A stretch of DNA of 64,000 nt from Syntrophorhabdaceae bacterium (GTDB taxonomy: Bacteria > Desulfobacterota > Syntrophorhabdia > Syntrophorhabdales > Syntrophorhabdaceae): NCBI GenBank assembly GCA_026415675.1, contig JAOAGQ010000058.1:24975-88974 (forward strand). Direction: 5' to 3'. Position numbers and translations under genes: made by a program. Positions 26,701-36,760 of this stretch are shown piece after piece. Below the pieces are notes generated by a model. That model made no database searches and was not told the origin of the DNA. It saw nothing but the letters and a program-made list of their open reading frames with translations. Numbering within the stretch: position 1 is the stretch's first letter; each line of letters starts with the position of its first letter.

Positions 26701-27837
26701 ATGAGCGGATACCACAGAAGGGTTTTTGAAAATTTTCCCATGGACAGGATCAAAAGGGTGGACAAACCGACAACACAGGTGGAAGAAGAAAAAATAAAGA
26801 GGGTAGACGAACGGGAGAGCGGCTTTAACAGGGCCGCAAGGGGGGATTTCGGTGCATATCTCAAAGAGCAGAGGCCCCGCTTTGTTATGAAACACCCCAT
26901 CTCCGGCGCTTTAGGACAGATGCAGGTATTTTTACGGGATATTGTGGATGGTATTGTTGCAAAACATAAGGCCCCCATCCCCGATGACCCCGAGATACTG
27001 TCAAAACATATCAAGGAACTCGCCTATTTTTTAAGGGCCGATGGGGTAGGTATCTGTAAACTCCCCCGTTATGCGGTATACACTAACAGCTTTCCTGACG
27101 GTGAACCGGTGGAGTGCAACCACAAGTTTGCCATAGCCATACTCATCGACCAGGATTGGCGCACATCTATTGCCACAACGGGCCATGACTGGATCAGCAA
27201 TTCGATGAGCTTTATGGCCTATTCCGCATCGGGTTTTATCGCCTGTATAATTGCAGACTACATAAGGAGACTTGGATACCCCGCAAGGGCACACCATGCG
27301 AGGAATTACCAAGTGGTCGTTCCCCCTATCCTCCTCTGGGCGGGGCTTGGTGAAATGTGCCGCATAGGCGATTGCGTGCTCCACCCTTTCCTGGGGCCGA
27401 GATTCAAGGCAGCGGTTGTCACTACGGATCTACCTCTACTTCCAGACAAGCCCATTGACTTTGGTCTTCAGGATTTCTGCTCAAAATGCAAAAAATGTGC
27501 CCGGGCATGTCCATCAGGGGCCTTAAGCGAGGGCGACAAAATTATGTACAACGGATATGAACGTTGGCCGACGGATGTGGAAAAATGTACGGCCCTGCGG
27601 GTAGGAAACAAAAGAGGTTCAGGTTGTGGTACATGTATAAAGGTCTGCCCTTGGAACAAACCGTATACTCCGTTTCACAGGACGGTCAACTGGATGATAA
27701 GACACTCTGGTTTGGCGAGAACAATCGCTATCTGGGCAGACGACCTTATAGGCTATGGAAAACCAGAGCCAGAAAAAAAGTGGTGGTTTGATCTCGAAGA
27801 GGTCGGGGAAAGACTCATAATCCCGAAGTCCTCATGA
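26701..27837 (+). CDS. Reductive dehalogenase-like corrinoid/Fe-S protein, short and without Tat signal
   Basis: A 378-aa protein. Residues 165-270 show the reductive dehalogenase core: SMSFMAYSASGFIACIIADY, then IRRLGYPARAHH, GLGEM, GPR at 232-234 and TTDLPL. Two 4Fe-4S sites follow: C260-x2-C263-x2-C266-x3-C270-P, and C296-x12-C309-x2-C312-x3-C316-P. No twin-arginine signal is present, no RdhB-like anchor lies adjacent, and it lacks the flavin-reductase fusion of NpRdhA-type enzymes. It is therefore probably cytoplasmic. RdhA relatives use cobalamin; dehalogenation itself is not demonstrated. A QueG-related function is a possible alternative. AGGAG precedes the ATG. Confidence 0.82.
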   Translation: MSGYHRRVFENFPMDRIKRVDKPTTQVEEEKIKRVDERESGFNRAARGDFGAYLKEQRPRFVMKHPISGALGQMQVFLRDIVDGIVAKHKAPIPDDPEILSKHIKELAYFLRADGVGICKLPRYAVYTNSFPDGEPVECNHKFAIAILIDQDWRTSIATTGHDWISNSMSFMAYSASGFIACIIADYIRRLGYPARAHHARNYQVVVPPILLWAGLGEMCRIGDCVLHPFLGPRFKAAVVTTDLPLLPDKPIDFGLQDFCSKCKKCARACPSGALSEGDKIMYNGYERWPTDVEKCTALRVGNKRGSGCGTCIKVCPWNKPYTPFHRTVNWMIRHSGLARTIAIWADDLIGYGKPEPEKKWWFDLEEVGERLIIPKSS

Positions 27838-27849
27838 ATAGGGTAACTA

Positions 27850-28002
27850 CTACTTTATATCCTTTATCTTCCGCTTTACTATCTTCCCTTTATCTTTCGG
27901 GAAATCCGCCTTGATATATACGGTTTTCTGAAATACCCGATCCACATACCCTTCCATTTCCTTGCCTGCGAATGTGAATTTTACTTTATCGCCCTTATTC
28001 AT
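27850..28002 (-). CDS. Small basic hypothetical protein (50 aa)
   Basis: A 50-aa lysine-rich ORF starting MNKGDKVKF and ending KRKIKDIK. A good Shine-Dalgarno, GGAG, lies 5 bp before the ATG. The hydrophobic/charged alternation would suit a small beta-barrel, but I recognise no family. It is 25 bp downstream of fmdB on the same strand and convergent to the reductive-dehalogenase-like gene (12 bp between stops). Confidence 0.65.
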   Translation of the reverse strand: MNKGDKVKFTFAGKEMEGYVDRVFQKTVYIKADFPKDKGKIVKRKIKDIK

Positions 28003-28027
28003 CTATTCTCCTTTTCGTATTAAAATC

Positions 28028-28354
28028 CTATGCGCTTGTCGTTGGAGTACTTTCTGTTTTGCCCTCTGTCTTTGTTTCTGACGTCTTTGTCTCCCCTGCC
28101 TTTTGTGGGGCCGTTTCCTTTGGGGCATGATCCCCGTTTCCATTTGAGGGGCTACTCTTACCCACCGAGTCTATAGGTCTTTTGTAATCCGTCATATACC
28201 AGCCCGTTCCCTTGAGTTGAAAGGAACAGCTTGAGATAAGCTTTGTCAGAGTACCGCTACACACCTTACATTCTGTGAGGGGGGCATCGGTGATCTTTTG
28301 AAAGATTTCAAAATGCTTACCGCAATTTGAACATCGATACTCGTAGATAGGCAT
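28028..28354 (-). CDS. FmdB-family zinc-ribbon protein
   Basis: A 108-aa protein. The N-terminal zinc ribbon is MPIYEYRCSNCGKHFE with a second pair C-x2-C in TECKVCSG, the hallmark of the FmdB putative regulatory family. The C-terminal 45 residues are low-complexity Thr/Lys/Glu. The family has no firm function. It has its own promoter and SD GGAGG. Confidence 0.9.
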   Translation of the reverse strand: MPIYEYRCSNCGKHFEIFQKITDAPLTECKVCSGTLTKLISSCSFQLKGTGWYMTDYKRPIDSVGKSSPSNGNGDHAPKETAPQKAGETKTSETKTEGKTESTPTTSA

Positions 28355-28387
28355 AAAAAACCTCCGAAAAAGCCAATTTTTTATTTC

Positions 28388-28416
28388 AATATAAGTACAA
28401 AAACCGAGGACGTCAA
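28388..28416 (-). promoter_or_regulatory. Sigma-70-type promoter for fmdB
   Basis: On the minus strand, TTGACG (28416-28411), 17-bp spacer, TATATT (28393-28388), about 33 bp before the fmdB ATG. Confidence 0.62.
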
Positions 28417-28450
28417 GACTCCCATCCCTACTTGCCCCTTTTCTTAAAAC

Positions 28451-28912
28451 CTATGTCTCATCCCTTGAATTCTTGGAGAGTATCGCATACTCAAACCCGT
28501 CTATCAGGGCGAGAAAGGATGCCATATTTATGTTGTCCGATACTGCAGCCACATGCCAAATGTTCACCCCATCGGTGAAGATGATGGATACCTCAACCTT
28601 TGCCGACGTGCCTGATCTCGTGTCGGAAATCCTCGATGAGAAATCTACGAGCTTTACCCCCTTGATCTCAGGAAATATGGACATAAGGGATTTTTTCAAC
28701 ACATTCGCCAGGGCATCTACAGGGCCTACCCCTGTCGATGCCTCGTGCATCTCCCCTTTCTCCGTCTTTATAATTACGGTCGCCTCAGGCCTTATGCCAT
28801 CGTCTATTAGGCGGTATGTTCCCACAATCTGAAAGGGGTTTTTGTATGTATTTAGAGCCCTCAGAATGTTCAATTCCTTTGTGGCATCCCGCATTTCAAG
28901 GAGTCTCTTCAT
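28451..28912 (-). CDS. Free-standing LeuA allosteric (dimerisation) domain protein
   Basis: A 153-aa protein made only of the alpha-isopropylmalate synthase regulatory domain, with no TIM-barrel. It aligns by eye with the C-terminus of the neighbouring Cim[17 protein letters not shown] versus [20 protein letters not shown] versus LVDY, and [15 protein letters not shown] versus [15 protein letters not shown]. It starts inside the end of cimA (17-bp overlap), so it is translationally coupled. It may form mixed regulatory domains with CimA; this is inference. Confidence 0.82.
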   Translation of the reverse strand: MKRLLEMRDATKELNILRALNTYKNPFQIVGTYRLIDDGIRPEATVIIKTEKGEMHEASTGVGPVDALANVLKKSLMSIFPEIKGVKLVDFSSRISDTRSGTSAKVEVSIIFTDGVNIWHVAAVSDNINMASFLALIDGFEYAILSKNSRDET

Positions 28913-30479
28913 TCCTCTTCTCCTCTTCTATGAGCAACTTGTAATCAATGCTGTCCACAAGGGCCTGCCAGCTCGCCTCGATGATGTTCTCCGAGACCCC
29001 TACAGTCCCCCAGGCCCTTTTTCCGTCGCTACTCTCTATCAACACCCTCGTTACGGCCTCGGTACCTTCCTTTGCGGTAAACACCCTGACCTTGTAATCT
29101 ACGAGTTCCACCTCTCTCAGTACAGGATAGAACTTGTAGAGGGCCTTCCGCAATGCCATATCAAGGGCATTTACAGGGCCTTTACCGAGTGCCGCCGTAT
29201 GTTCTACTCTATCACCGACCCTTATCATGATCGTCGCCTCAGATACAGGGTTATTCCTCTCCTTCTTGTCGACGATCACCTTGAATCCCACCAGGTCAAA
29301 ATACTTCTTATGGAGACCGAGGGCCTTTTTTATGAGAAGTTCAAGGGAACCTTCAGCGCCTTCAAACTGATAGCCGTACATCTCAAGGTCTTTTACCTGT
29401 CTTACCACTTCTCTTACGAGCTTTTTGTCCTTCTCTATGTCTATATTGAACTCCTTGGCCTTGTAAAGGATACTACTCTCCCCTGAAAGATCCGATATGA
29501 GCACCCTCTGGGTGTTGCCAATTAGTTCAGGTTTTATATGTTCGTACGTCTCGGGGTTTCTCCTGATGGCACTTACGTGGATCCCCCCTTTGTGGGCAAA
29601 GGCGCTCTCCCCAACGTATGGTCTATGCTTATCCGGTATAAAGTTCGCCATCTCATCGACAAAGAGGCTCAAACTCCTCAAATGGACAAGCCTTTCCTTC
29701 TCTATCCCTGTATGACCCATCTTCAAAATCACATTCGGGATGATGGAACAGAGGTTTGCATTACCGCATCTCTCGCCGTAACCGTTTATCGTCCCCTGAA
29801 TATGACTTGCGCCGGCCTTGACCGCCATAAGGGTATTTGCCACCGCCAGTTCCGAATCGTTGTGGGTGTGTATGCCGAGTTTTACATGGAAATTCTGTCT
29901 TACCCCATCTGTGATCGAGTAGACTTCGTAGGGCATACTCCCTCCGTTTGTGTCACAGAGGACAACCACATCGGCCCCTGCATCGATGGCCACCTTTATC
30001 ACCTTTTTTGCATAAGCCTCGTTTCTTTTGTATCCATCGTAGAAATGTTCCGCATCGAAAAAGACTTTTCTATCCTTTTTCTTTAGGAATGCTATGGTCC
30101 TCTCTATCATCCGTAAATTTGAATCGAGGCTTACCTTAAGGGCATCCCTTACATGGAGGTCCCAGCTTTTACCTACAATGGTCACGTATTCTGTATCCGC
30201 ATCGAGCACCGCCTTCATGTTTTCGTCTTCTTCAGGGGAGGTCTGGTGTTTTATCGTACTGCTGAAGGCCGTCACCTTCGATGTCTTCAAATTAAGCCTC
30301 TTCACCTCTTTGAAGTACTGTAGGTCCTTAGGGTTTGACCCCGGCCATCCCCCCTCGATAAAATGGATACCGAATTCGTCTAACTTCTCCGTTATCCTCA
30401 GCTTGTCGGTGAGGGAAAAGGAGATATCCTCCGATTGGGCCCCGTCCCTGAGTGTGGTATCGTAGAATTCAACGTTCAC
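28896..30479 (-). CDS. cimA: Citramalate synthase
   Basis: A 527-aa enzyme of the DRE-TIM family that condenses acetyl-CoA with pyruvate to citramalate, the entry to the threonine-independent isoleucine pathway. [17 protein letters not shown] opens the barrel. HxH metal ligands appear in [14 protein letters not shown], and [10 protein letters not shown] follows. The C-terminal LeuA regulatory domain spans about residues 390-522. Length and [11 protein letters not shown] favour citramalate synthase over isopropylmalate synthase. The GTG start at 30479 overlaps the lysC stop by 4 bp. Confidence 0.9.
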   Translation of the reverse strand: MNVEFYDTTLRDGAQSEDISFSLTDKLRITEKLDEFGIHFIEGGWPGSNPKDLQYFKEVKRLNLKTSKVTAFSSTIKHQTSPEEDENMKAVLDADTEYVTIVGKSWDLHVRDALKVSLDSNLRMIERTIAFLKKKDRKVFFDAEHFYDGYKRNEAYAKKVIKVAIDAGADVVVLCDTNGGSMPYEVYSITDGVRQNFHVKLGIHTHNDSELAVANTLMAVKAGASHIQGTINGYGERCGNANLCSIIPNVILKMGHTGIEKERLVHLRSLSLFVDEMANFIPDKHRPYVGESAFAHKGGIHVSAIRRNPETYEHIKPELIGNTQRVLISDLSGESSILYKAKEFNIDIEKDKKLVREVVRQVKDLEMYGYQFEGAEGSLELLIKKALGLHKKYFDLVGFKVIVDKKERNNPVSEATIMIRVGDRVEHTAALGKGPVNALDMALRKALYKFYPVLREVELVDYKVRVFTAKEGTEAVTRVLIESSDGKRAWGTVGVSENIIEASWQALVDSIDYKLLIEEEKRNEETP

Positions 30480-31714
30480 GTCTCTTCCTTCACATCTTCC
30501 TGATCAAGGCCAAATGCCTTGTGGAGGGCCTGTACCGCAAGCTCTCCGTATTTCCTCTTTATCACACAGGAGATCTTGATCTCGGAAGTGGTTATTGCCT
30601 CTATGTTTATGCCCTCTTCCGCGAGTACGGAGAACATCTTTGAGGCAATACCTGCATGGGAGATCATCCCGAGGCCAACTATGGATACCTTTGCAATATC
30701 ATCATCCATGGTCACATCTTTGACCCCGATCTCCTTTGCGAGGTCTTCCATGATTTTGTATGCCTTTTTGGCATCCGCCTTTGCCACCGTAAATGTGATA
30801 TCCGTTGTGTTCGCATGGCTCACGTTCTGGACTATGATGTCCACAACGATATTCGCATCCGACAGGGCCGTAAAGATCTTCGCCGCCATACCGGGTCTAT
30901 CCGGTACATTATTCACCGTGATTTTTGCCTCATTTTTACTGTATGTGACCCCGGAAATAACTACTTTCTCCATTGACATAATCTCCTCCTCCTTACACAC
31001 AAGCGTTCCTTTTCCCTCAACGAGAGAAGATTTTACATAGATCGGGACGTTATATTTCTTTGCAAACTCAACGGACCTGATCTGCAACACTTTTGCCCCG
31101 AGGCTTGCCATCTCGAGCATCTCATCGTAGGAAATCCTGTCCAGTCTCCTTGCCTTCTCACAGATGTTCGGGTCTGTTGTGTAGACCCCGTCCACATCGG
31201 TATATATCTCACAGAGATCCGCCTTAAGACCTGCCGCCAATGCCACTGCCGTTGTATCGGAGCCTCCCCTGCCCAGGGTTGTGATATTCCCCTCCTCATC
31301 AACACCCTGAAAACCAGGCACTACGACTATCTTTCCCTTTTTCAACTCTGAAAGTATCCTCTCCCTTTCGATTTCATTGATCCTTGCCTTTCCAAAGCTT
31401 GAATCCGTTATGATCCTTACCTGACTGCCAAGGAGAGAGATGGCGTCGTAACCCATGGATTTTAACGTTATGGCAAGAAGGGCGGATGTTACCTGTTCCC
31501 CCGTGGATATTAGGACGTCCACCTCCCTCTCATCGGGAAAGGGCGTGACAGAGCCCGCAAGGTTTAGTAACCTGTCCGTCTCTCCTGCCATAGCGGAGAC
31601 CACGACGATAAGGTCATCCCCCCTCTTCTTGTACTCTATCACCTTCTGGGCAACATTTCTTATCCTCTCCGTATCCTTTACGGAAGTACCACCGTATTTC
31701 TGAACGACAAGCAT
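30476..31714 (-). CDS. lysC: Aspartate kinase
   Basis: A 412-aa monofunctional aspartokinase. [12 protein letters not shown] binds ATP, and [16 protein letters not shown] lies in the kinase domain. Two ACT domains occupy the C-terminal 150 residues (about 265-400), implying feedback inhibition by lysine or threonine. It catalyses the first step of the aspartate family (Lys, Thr, Met). It sits between tsaE and cimA. Confidence 0.94.
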   Translation of the reverse strand: MLVVQKYGGTSVKDTERIRNVAQKVIEYKKRGDDLIVVVSAMAGETDRLLNLAGSVTPFPDEREVDVLISTGEQVTSALLAITLKSMGYDAISLLGSQVRIITDSSFGKARINEIERERILSELKKGKIVVVPGFQGVDEEGNITTLGRGGSDTTAVALAAGLKADLCEIYTDVDGVYTTDPNICEKARRLDRISYDEMLEMASLGAKVLQIRSVEFAKKYNVPIYVKSSLVEGKGTLVCKEEEIMSMEKVVISGVTYSKNEAKITVNNVPDRPGMAAKIFTALSDANIVVDIIVQNVSHANTTDITFTVAKADAKKAYKIMEDLAKEIGVKDVTMDDDIAKVSIVGLGMISHAGIASKMFSVLAEEGINIEAITTSEIKISCVIKRKYGELAVQALHKAFGLDQEDVKEET

Positions 31715-31729
31715 ACCTTACCTCCCATT

Positions 31730-32146
31730 TTATAATCTCGTTACCGTTATCTTCCTCTCCTCTTCTCCTGTCACCTCTATATCCACCCTGATCATGTCTC
31801 CTTCCCAGTCAGTTCTCTCCGCCCACTCGATAACGACAATACCATCTTTGAGAAACGCCTCCAGATCAAGGTCTTCCACCTCCTGGGATTGGACCCTGTA
31901 TAGGTCTACATGGCAGAGCCCCATCTTACCTTCATAGACGTTCATAATCGCAAAGGTCGGACTTGTTACATAAAACCAGTCTTTAACACCTATACCCTTT
32001 GCCATCCCCTTTACAAGCTGTGTCTTTCCTGAGCCCAACTCTCCATAGAGGCCGTACATTTCTCCTGGTTTTGCCTTCTTCCCGATGAGTTCCCCTATCT
32101 CCCATGTCTCAGAGGGACCTTTCGATATAAACTCTCTCTTTTCCAT
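31730..32146 (-). CDS. tsaE: tRNA threonylcarbamoyladenosine biosynthesis ATPase TsaE
   Basis: A 138-aa P-loop ATPase. GELGSGKTQLVKG is the Walker A motif, SPTFAIMNVYEG follows, and IVVIEWAE is the conserved Trp-containing segment. It works with TsaB/TsaD in t6A37 formation on ANN-decoding tRNAs. The gene overlaps the nnr end by 38 bp. Confidence 0.92.
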   Translation of the reverse strand: MEKREFISKGPSETWEIGELIGKKAKPGEMYGLYGELGSGKTQLVKGMAKGIGVKDWFYVTSPTFAIMNVYEGKMGLCHVDLYRVQSQEVEDLDLEAFLKDGIVVIEWAERTDWEGDMIRVDIEVTGEEERKITVTRL

Positions 32147-33683
32147 CCCTTAATTCCTTTACGGCAATCCCGATATCCGAAAGAAGCTCACAGGCGATTA
32201 GGTCCATATCCGAGTGGTGCTCTACCCACCTATCGGCTATATAGCCATGGAGATATACCCCTGCTATCGAGGCTTCAAGGGGTGAATAACCCTGGGAGAT
32301 CAGACCCCCTATAAAACCTGTTAAGACATCACCGCTTCCCCCCTTAGCCAGGGCAGGGTTCCCTGTAGGGTTTATGTAGACCTCACCTTCGGGATTAAAC
32401 ACAAGGGTCTTCGCCCCCTTCAGGACGAGATGGATCCCCGACTTCTTTGCAAAGATCCTGCCCACATGGATCCTGTCCTCGTTTATCTCCTTTGGGGTAA
32501 GCCCTATGAGGCGGCCCAGTTCCCCAGGATGAGGGGTAAAGACGGCCTTACCCTTTGCCTTATTAATCTCATCGAGGTGGCCCTGAAAGGCGTTTATCCC
32601 ATCGGCATCTATAACAAAGGGCTTTTCTGTGTTTAAAAAAAGCTTCCTCACAAGCTCCATGGTACCTGAATTCTGGGAGAGACCGGGTCCGATTATAACC
32701 ACATCCTTATCCTTTATAAACTCGCTTATCTGCCCGTAGGAGGAAAGGATGAAATGGCCTGTCCCTCCGTCCATCACAGGGTAGGTCATCACCTCTGTTA
32801 ATTTCATCTCCATAATGGGGTTTAGTGTCTCCGGTATCAAAAGGGTAACGAGTCCTGCCCCTATCTTAAGTGCAGAGAGGGCAGCCATATGGGCAGCCCC
32901 TGTCTTTCCCGTTGAACCGGCTATTACGGCAACATGACCAAAACTTCCCTTATGAGACCAGGGTAGCCTCTCTTTTATGATCCCCCTCATCAACTCTCCG
33001 TCGATGATGTAACCGTCAAAGCCGAGCCTGTTCTCGATGAAATCGGGGATGGATATATCGATTACCGTCAACCTCCCCGCATAATAGGCTCCGGGGTATA
33101 AAAGATGGCCTAACTTCGGGTATGCAAAGGTGAATGTGTGGTCTGCTTTTATCGCACACCCCATTACAAGACCTCTTTTTCCGTCAATCCCTGAAGGTAT
33201 ATCCACGGCTATGACCTTTTTTTGAGACCTGTTGATCTCCTCAATAACCATCGCCTCGAGGCCTTCTATGGGTTTCGAAAGGCCTGTCCCGAAGATCGCA
33301 TCGACCACAATATCCCCTCTATTGATCTCTTCTTTTACATCCGCCTCTTTCCCTCCCCCTTCTATGATCTCCCCTCCTATAGATTGAAAGAGTCTCATAT
33401 TAAGGGCGGCATCCCCTTTTAACTCCTCTTTTTTGCCGAGGAGCAAGACCTTTACGGGGAATCCGTCTCGTATAGCATATCGGGCAACGACAAAGCCATC
33501 CCCACCGTTATTTCCCTTCCCGCATACGACAAGGATCCTCTTTCTCTCCTTCAGATAATATTCTCTCAGTAGCCTGTACAGACCCCTCCCTGCATTCTCC
33601 ATAAGTACAGCGGAGGGTATGCCCCATGTCTTTATGGCGTATTCATCGTATTTTGCCATCCTCTCCGGAGATAAGACCTTCAT
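32109..33683 (-). CDS. nnr: Bifunctional NAD(P)H-hydrate epimerase / ADP-dependent dehydratase
   Basis: A 524-aa two-domain repair enzyme for hydrated NAD(P)H. The YjeF_N epimerase domain (1-215) contains VVCGKGNNGGDGFVVAR. The C-terminal dehydratase (225-500) contains VIAGSTGKTGAAH, TPHPGELGRL and NPALAKGGSGDVLTG. I chose ATG at 33683, giving a TGATG junction with acpS and GGAGG 7 bp upstream; a GTG lies one codon earlier. Confidence 0.93.
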   Translation of the reverse strand: MKVLSPERMAKYDEYAIKTWGIPSAVLMENAGRGLYRLLREYYLKERKRILVVCGKGNNGGDGFVVARYAIRDGFPVKVLLLGKKEELKGDAALNMRLFQSIGGEIIEGGGKEADVKEEINRGDIVVDAIFGTGLSKPIEGLEAMVIEEINRSQKKVIAVDIPSGIDGKRGLVMGCAIKADHTFTFAYPKLGHLLYPGAYYAGRLTVIDISIPDFIENRLGFDGYIIDGELMRGIIKERLPWSHKGSFGHVAVIAGSTGKTGAAHMAALSALKIGAGLVTLLIPETLNPIMEMKLTEVMTYPVMDGGTGHFILSSYGQISEFIKDKDVVIIGPGLSQNSGTMELVRKLFLNTEKPFVIDADGINAFQGHLDEINKAKGKAVFTPHPGELGRLIGLTPKEINEDRIHVGRIFAKKSGIHLVLKGAKTLVFNPEGEVYINPTGNPALAKGGSGDVLTGFIGGLISQGYSPLEASIAGVYLHGYIADRWVEHHSDMDLIACELLSDIGIAVKELRDGKERVYIERSL

Positions 33684-34012
33684 CACCCTTCCTCCCCTAT
33701 GACAACCACGGAAACAGCGTAGGACCTTTCATGGGAGATGCTCACCCCGCCGTATCTCTTTCCTTTATACTCTATAGATGGCCTCTCCATAATGTTCACC
33801 ACTTTAATCTCCCTCCACGGAAGCCTTCTGCCAAAGGCCTTCATAAACGCCTCCTTTGCGGCAAATCTCCCCGCGAGGGATTCTATAGACCTTTTTCGTC
33901 CCATAGAGTAATCTATCTCCTCATCGGTAAAGACCTTTTTTAAGAATCTCTCCCCGTATCTATAGAGGGCATCACCAATGCGGGAGACCTCGACAATATC
34001 TATACCGACCAT
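33683..34012 (-). CDS. acpS: Holo-[acyl-carrier-protein] synthase
   Basis: A 109-aa AcpS-type phosphopantetheinyl transferase. MVGIDIVEVSRI holds the Mg-binding Asp, and SLAGRFAAKEAFMKAFG holds the catalytic Glu/Lys. It transfers 4'-phosphopantetheine from CoA to ACP. It is the first gene of the minus-strand run acpS-nnr-tsaE-lysC-cimA. Confidence 0.94.
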   Translation of the reverse strand: MVGIDIVEVSRIGDALYRYGERFLKKVFTDEEIDYSMGRKRSIESLAGRFAAKEAFMKAFGRRLPWREIKVVNIMERPSIEYKGKRYGGVSISHERSYAVSVVVIGEEG

Positions 34013-34165
34013 ACCTCTTTTTCCTTCATGCGCTTCTCTTTGAAAACAGACATCCCGAAGATATAACTTAATTCCCCAGGGCCCTTCAACGGTTCCGGTT
34101 CAAAAAAATATGAGATAATATACGTGAGAATCCCTTCCGTGTCAAGGAAAGGTATCAATAACTCA

Positions 34166-34194
34166 TTGAAAAAACGTCTGATTTTTGCTATAAT
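34166..34194 (+). promoter_or_regulatory. Extended -10 sigma-70 promoter for mnmG operon
   Basis: TTGAAA (34166-34171), 17-bp spacer, perfect TATAAT (34189-34194) preceded by TGC, an extended -10. The predicted start is about 23 bp before the mnmG ATG. Confidence 0.75.
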
Positions 34195-34223
34195 CGTTAG
34201 CTTTTCGAATCAGGGGAAGAGAT

Positions 34224-36089
34224 ATGGTGGATCATTTCGATATCATTGTAGTTGGAGCAGGCCATGCGGGGTGTGAGGCGGCCCTTGCCTCGGCGAGGAT
34301 GGGCTTCAAAACCCTCCTTCTCACCACGAATATAGACCACATTGCCTTTATGTCCTGTAACCCCGCGGTAGGAGGCCTCGGCAAAGGCCACCTCGTAAAG
34401 GAAATCGATGCCTTAGGGGGTGAGATGGGGATCAACACCGATGCCACCGGCATTCAGTTCAGGGTGTTGAACATGAAAAAGGGGCCTGCGGTGAGGGCAA
34501 CGCGGATACAGACGGATAAGATGAGATATGCCTTAAGGATGAGGGGTGTTCTCGAGCATCAGGAAAACTTAAACATCCATCAGTCTTCTGTTGAAAGTTT
34601 ACTCATCGAGGGCGACACCGTATATGGTGTAGAGACGAAGTGGGGGCAGAGGTTCTTCGGGAAATCGGTGATCCTCACAACAGGAACATTCCTAAACGGT
34701 TTGATCCATATCGGGCTTACCCATTTTGACGGGGGCAGGATGGGGGATATGGCCTCCCATGGGCTCTCCGATAACTTAAAATCCCTGGGTTTCCGCATAG
34801 GTAGACTCAAGACAGGAACATGTCCCCGCCTCGACGGAAGAACCATAGACTTTACAAAACTCGAACCCCAGCATAGTGATGATCCCCCCCATCCCTTCTC
34901 GTTCATGACAGAACGGATCGATAACCGTCTTATACCCTGTTATCTCACATACACGAATCAAGAGACCCATGAAGTGATAAGGGGGGGTCTCGATCGGTCT
35001 CCCCTTTATACAGGCAAAATAAAAGGTACAGGGGTACGCTACTGCCCTTCCATCGAGGATAAGATATTCCGGTTTGCGGAGAAAGAGAGGCACAGGGTCT
35101 TCATCGAGCCTGAGGGGCTCGATACGGTCGAGTTTTATCCAAACGGGCTCTCGACGAGTCTCCCCCTCGACATACAGATAAAGATGTTAAGGAGTATTAG
35201 AGGCCTCGAATCCGTAACATTTACAAGGCCTGGATACGCAATAGAGTATGATTTTGTTTATCCTGACCAGCTCTACCCCACCCTTGAGACAAAGATCATA
35301 AAGGGGCTCTACCTTGCAGGTCAGATAAACGGCACCACCGGATACGAAGAGGCGGCGGCCCAGGGTATTATGGCAGGGATAAACGCATGCCTCTCTTTAA
35401 AAGGGGAGGAACCGTTCGTGTTAAGAAGGGATGAGGCGTACATAGGGGTCTTGATAGATGACCTGGTGACCAAAGGGGTGGATGAACCTTACCGGATGTT
35501 TACCTCAAGGGCAGAGATGAGGCTCCTCTTAAGGGAGGATAACGCAGACTTGAGACTCACCGAAAAGGGATATGCTATAGGTCTTGCCGGTATTAAAAGA
35601 TACGAAAAGATGGTGGAAAAGAGGAGGAAGATAGAGGAGATCCACGGTATGCTAAGATCCATTAGGCTAAAACCGACACAACAGCTAAAGGATATGCTCT
35701 TTACCTTTGGCATAGAGGGGATTAAAAACCCCTTTACCCTCGAAGACTTATTAAAAAAACCGGATGTGGGGTTTTCTGAGTTGAAAAAGTTAGATTCGAG
35801 GCTTATAAATGTAGAGGACGATATTGCCTATCAGGTGGAATTAAATGTAAAATACCGTGGTTATATCGAAAGGCAACTCGACATGGTGGAAAGGACAAAA
35901 AGGCTCGAGGATATGAGGATACCTTTGGACTTTACATACAAAGATGTGCCAGGCCTATCAAGGGAGGTAATCGAAAGGCTAACGAAGATAAGACCCCTGA
36001 CCTTGGGTCAGGCATCGCGGATCCCCGGGGTAACCCCTGCTGCGGTTACAGCCCTTATGATCGACTTTAAGAAAAGAGGGTTGATATGA
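34224..36089 (+). CDS. mnmG: tRNA uridine-34 5-carboxymethylaminomethyl modification enzyme MnmG
   Basis: A 621-aa FAD protein, full length for MnmG/Gid[20 protein letters not shown] binds FAD, and [22 protein letters not shown] is a family signature. [13 protein letters not shown] and [22 protein letters not shown] segments follow. With MnmE it modifies U34 of several tRNAs. It heads a plus-strand run and overlaps the QueG-like gene by 4 bp. SD GGGGAAGAG. Confidence 0.96.
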   Translation: MVDHFDIIVVGAGHAGCEAALASARMGFKTLLLTTNIDHIAFMSCNPAVGGLGKGHLVKEIDALGGEMGINTDATGIQFRVLNMKKGPAVRATRIQTDKMRYALRMRGVLEHQENLNIHQSSVESLLIEGDTVYGVETKWGQRFFGKSVILTTGTFLNGLIHIGLTHFDGGRMGDMASHGLSDNLKSLGFRIGRLKTGTCPRLDGRTIDFTKLEPQHSDDPPHPFSFMTERIDNRLIPCYLTYTNQETHEVIRGGLDRSPLYTGKIKGTGVRYCPSIEDKIFRFAEKERHRVFIEPEGLDTVEFYPNGLSTSLPLDIQIKMLRSIRGLESVTFTRPGYAIEYDFVYPDQLYPTLETKIIKGLYLAGQINGTTGYEEAAAQGIMAGINACLSLKGEEPFVLRRDEAYIGVLIDDLVTKGVDEPYRMFTSRAEMRLLLREDNADLRLTEKGYAIGLAGIKRYEKMVEKRRKIEEIHGMLRSIRLKPTQQLKDMLFTFGIEGIKNPFTLEDLLKKPDVGFSELKKLDSRLINVEDDIAYQVELNVKYRGYIERQLDMVERTKRLEDMRIPLDFTYKDVPGLSREVIERLTKIRPLTLGQASRIPGVTPAAVTALMIDFKKRGLI

Positions 36090-36760
36090 AAACGGGGTAT
36101 ATGAACGACCTTGTGAAGGGGTTACTCGATGGTTACGGGGTCGATGTCTACGGTTTCGGACATATAACCCAATACGATAGACACCTCCTGGGATTACCCG
36201 TTGCGACGGGGTCTCAATTACCCTATCTAATCACCTTCGGCCTTCTACTATCGAGGGCCGTAATGGAGACTACAAAGGATGGTCCAAACCTCTTATACCT
36301 CCACCATTACAGGCAACTAAACTACAGACTCGATATGATAGGCTATCTCCTTGCAGGGGAGATCGAGAAGAAAGGGTACAGGGCAATGGCCTTCCCTGCC
36401 TCCCAGTTGATCGACTGGCGGAACCAGAAAGGGCATATCTCCCATAAACATACGGGGGTTGCATCAGGACTCGGATGGATAGGGAGGAATAACCTCCTCA
36501 TCCACCCGAAATACGGGGCTTATGTGAGATATAATACGGTTTTAACGGAGATGCCCCTCGATGCGGATACCCCCCTTGAAAGAGGCTGTGGGGCCTGCAG
36601 GGCATGTATCGATGTATGCCCTGCAGGGGCGATTAAAGAGTCCCCTGTTGATTTTGACCATAAGGGATGTTATGAGATGATAACCCAGCTTAAAAATAAG
36701 AGGAATATTGGCCACCATATATGCGGTATATGTGTCGAGCCATGTAGAGGTGAGAGATGA
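36086..36760 (+). CDS. QueG-like double 4Fe-4S protein (short)
   Basis: A 224-aa protein related to epoxyqueuosine reductase. The QueG-like motif [18 protein letters not shown] begins near residue 127. Two Fe-S sites follow: C168-x2-C171-x2-C174-x3-C178-P, and C195 with C213-x2-C216-x3-C220. It is about 100 residues shorter than typical QueG and ends just after the second cluster. It is translationally coupled to mnmG, and both would act at tRNA position 34 if QueG function holds. The reductive-dehalogenase superfamily shares this fold, so function is uncertain. Confidence 0.7.
   Translation: MKTGYMNDLVKGLLDGYGVDVYGFGHITQYDRHLLGLPVATGSQLPYLITFGLLLSRAVMETTKDGPNLLYLHHYRQLNYRLDMIGYLLAGEIEKKGYRAMAFPASQLIDWRNQKGHISHKHTGVASGLGWIGRNNLLIHPKYGAYVRYNTVLTEMPLDADTPLERGCGACRACIDVCPAGAIKESPVDFDHKGCYEMITQLKNKRNIGHHICGICVEPCRGER

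Noticed and set aside
26136..27014. 292-aa minus-strand ORF
   Set aside because: Spans the end of the DUF748 gene and the start of the RdhA-like gene in antisense. Composition is that of a shadow frame, and there is no ribosome-binding site.
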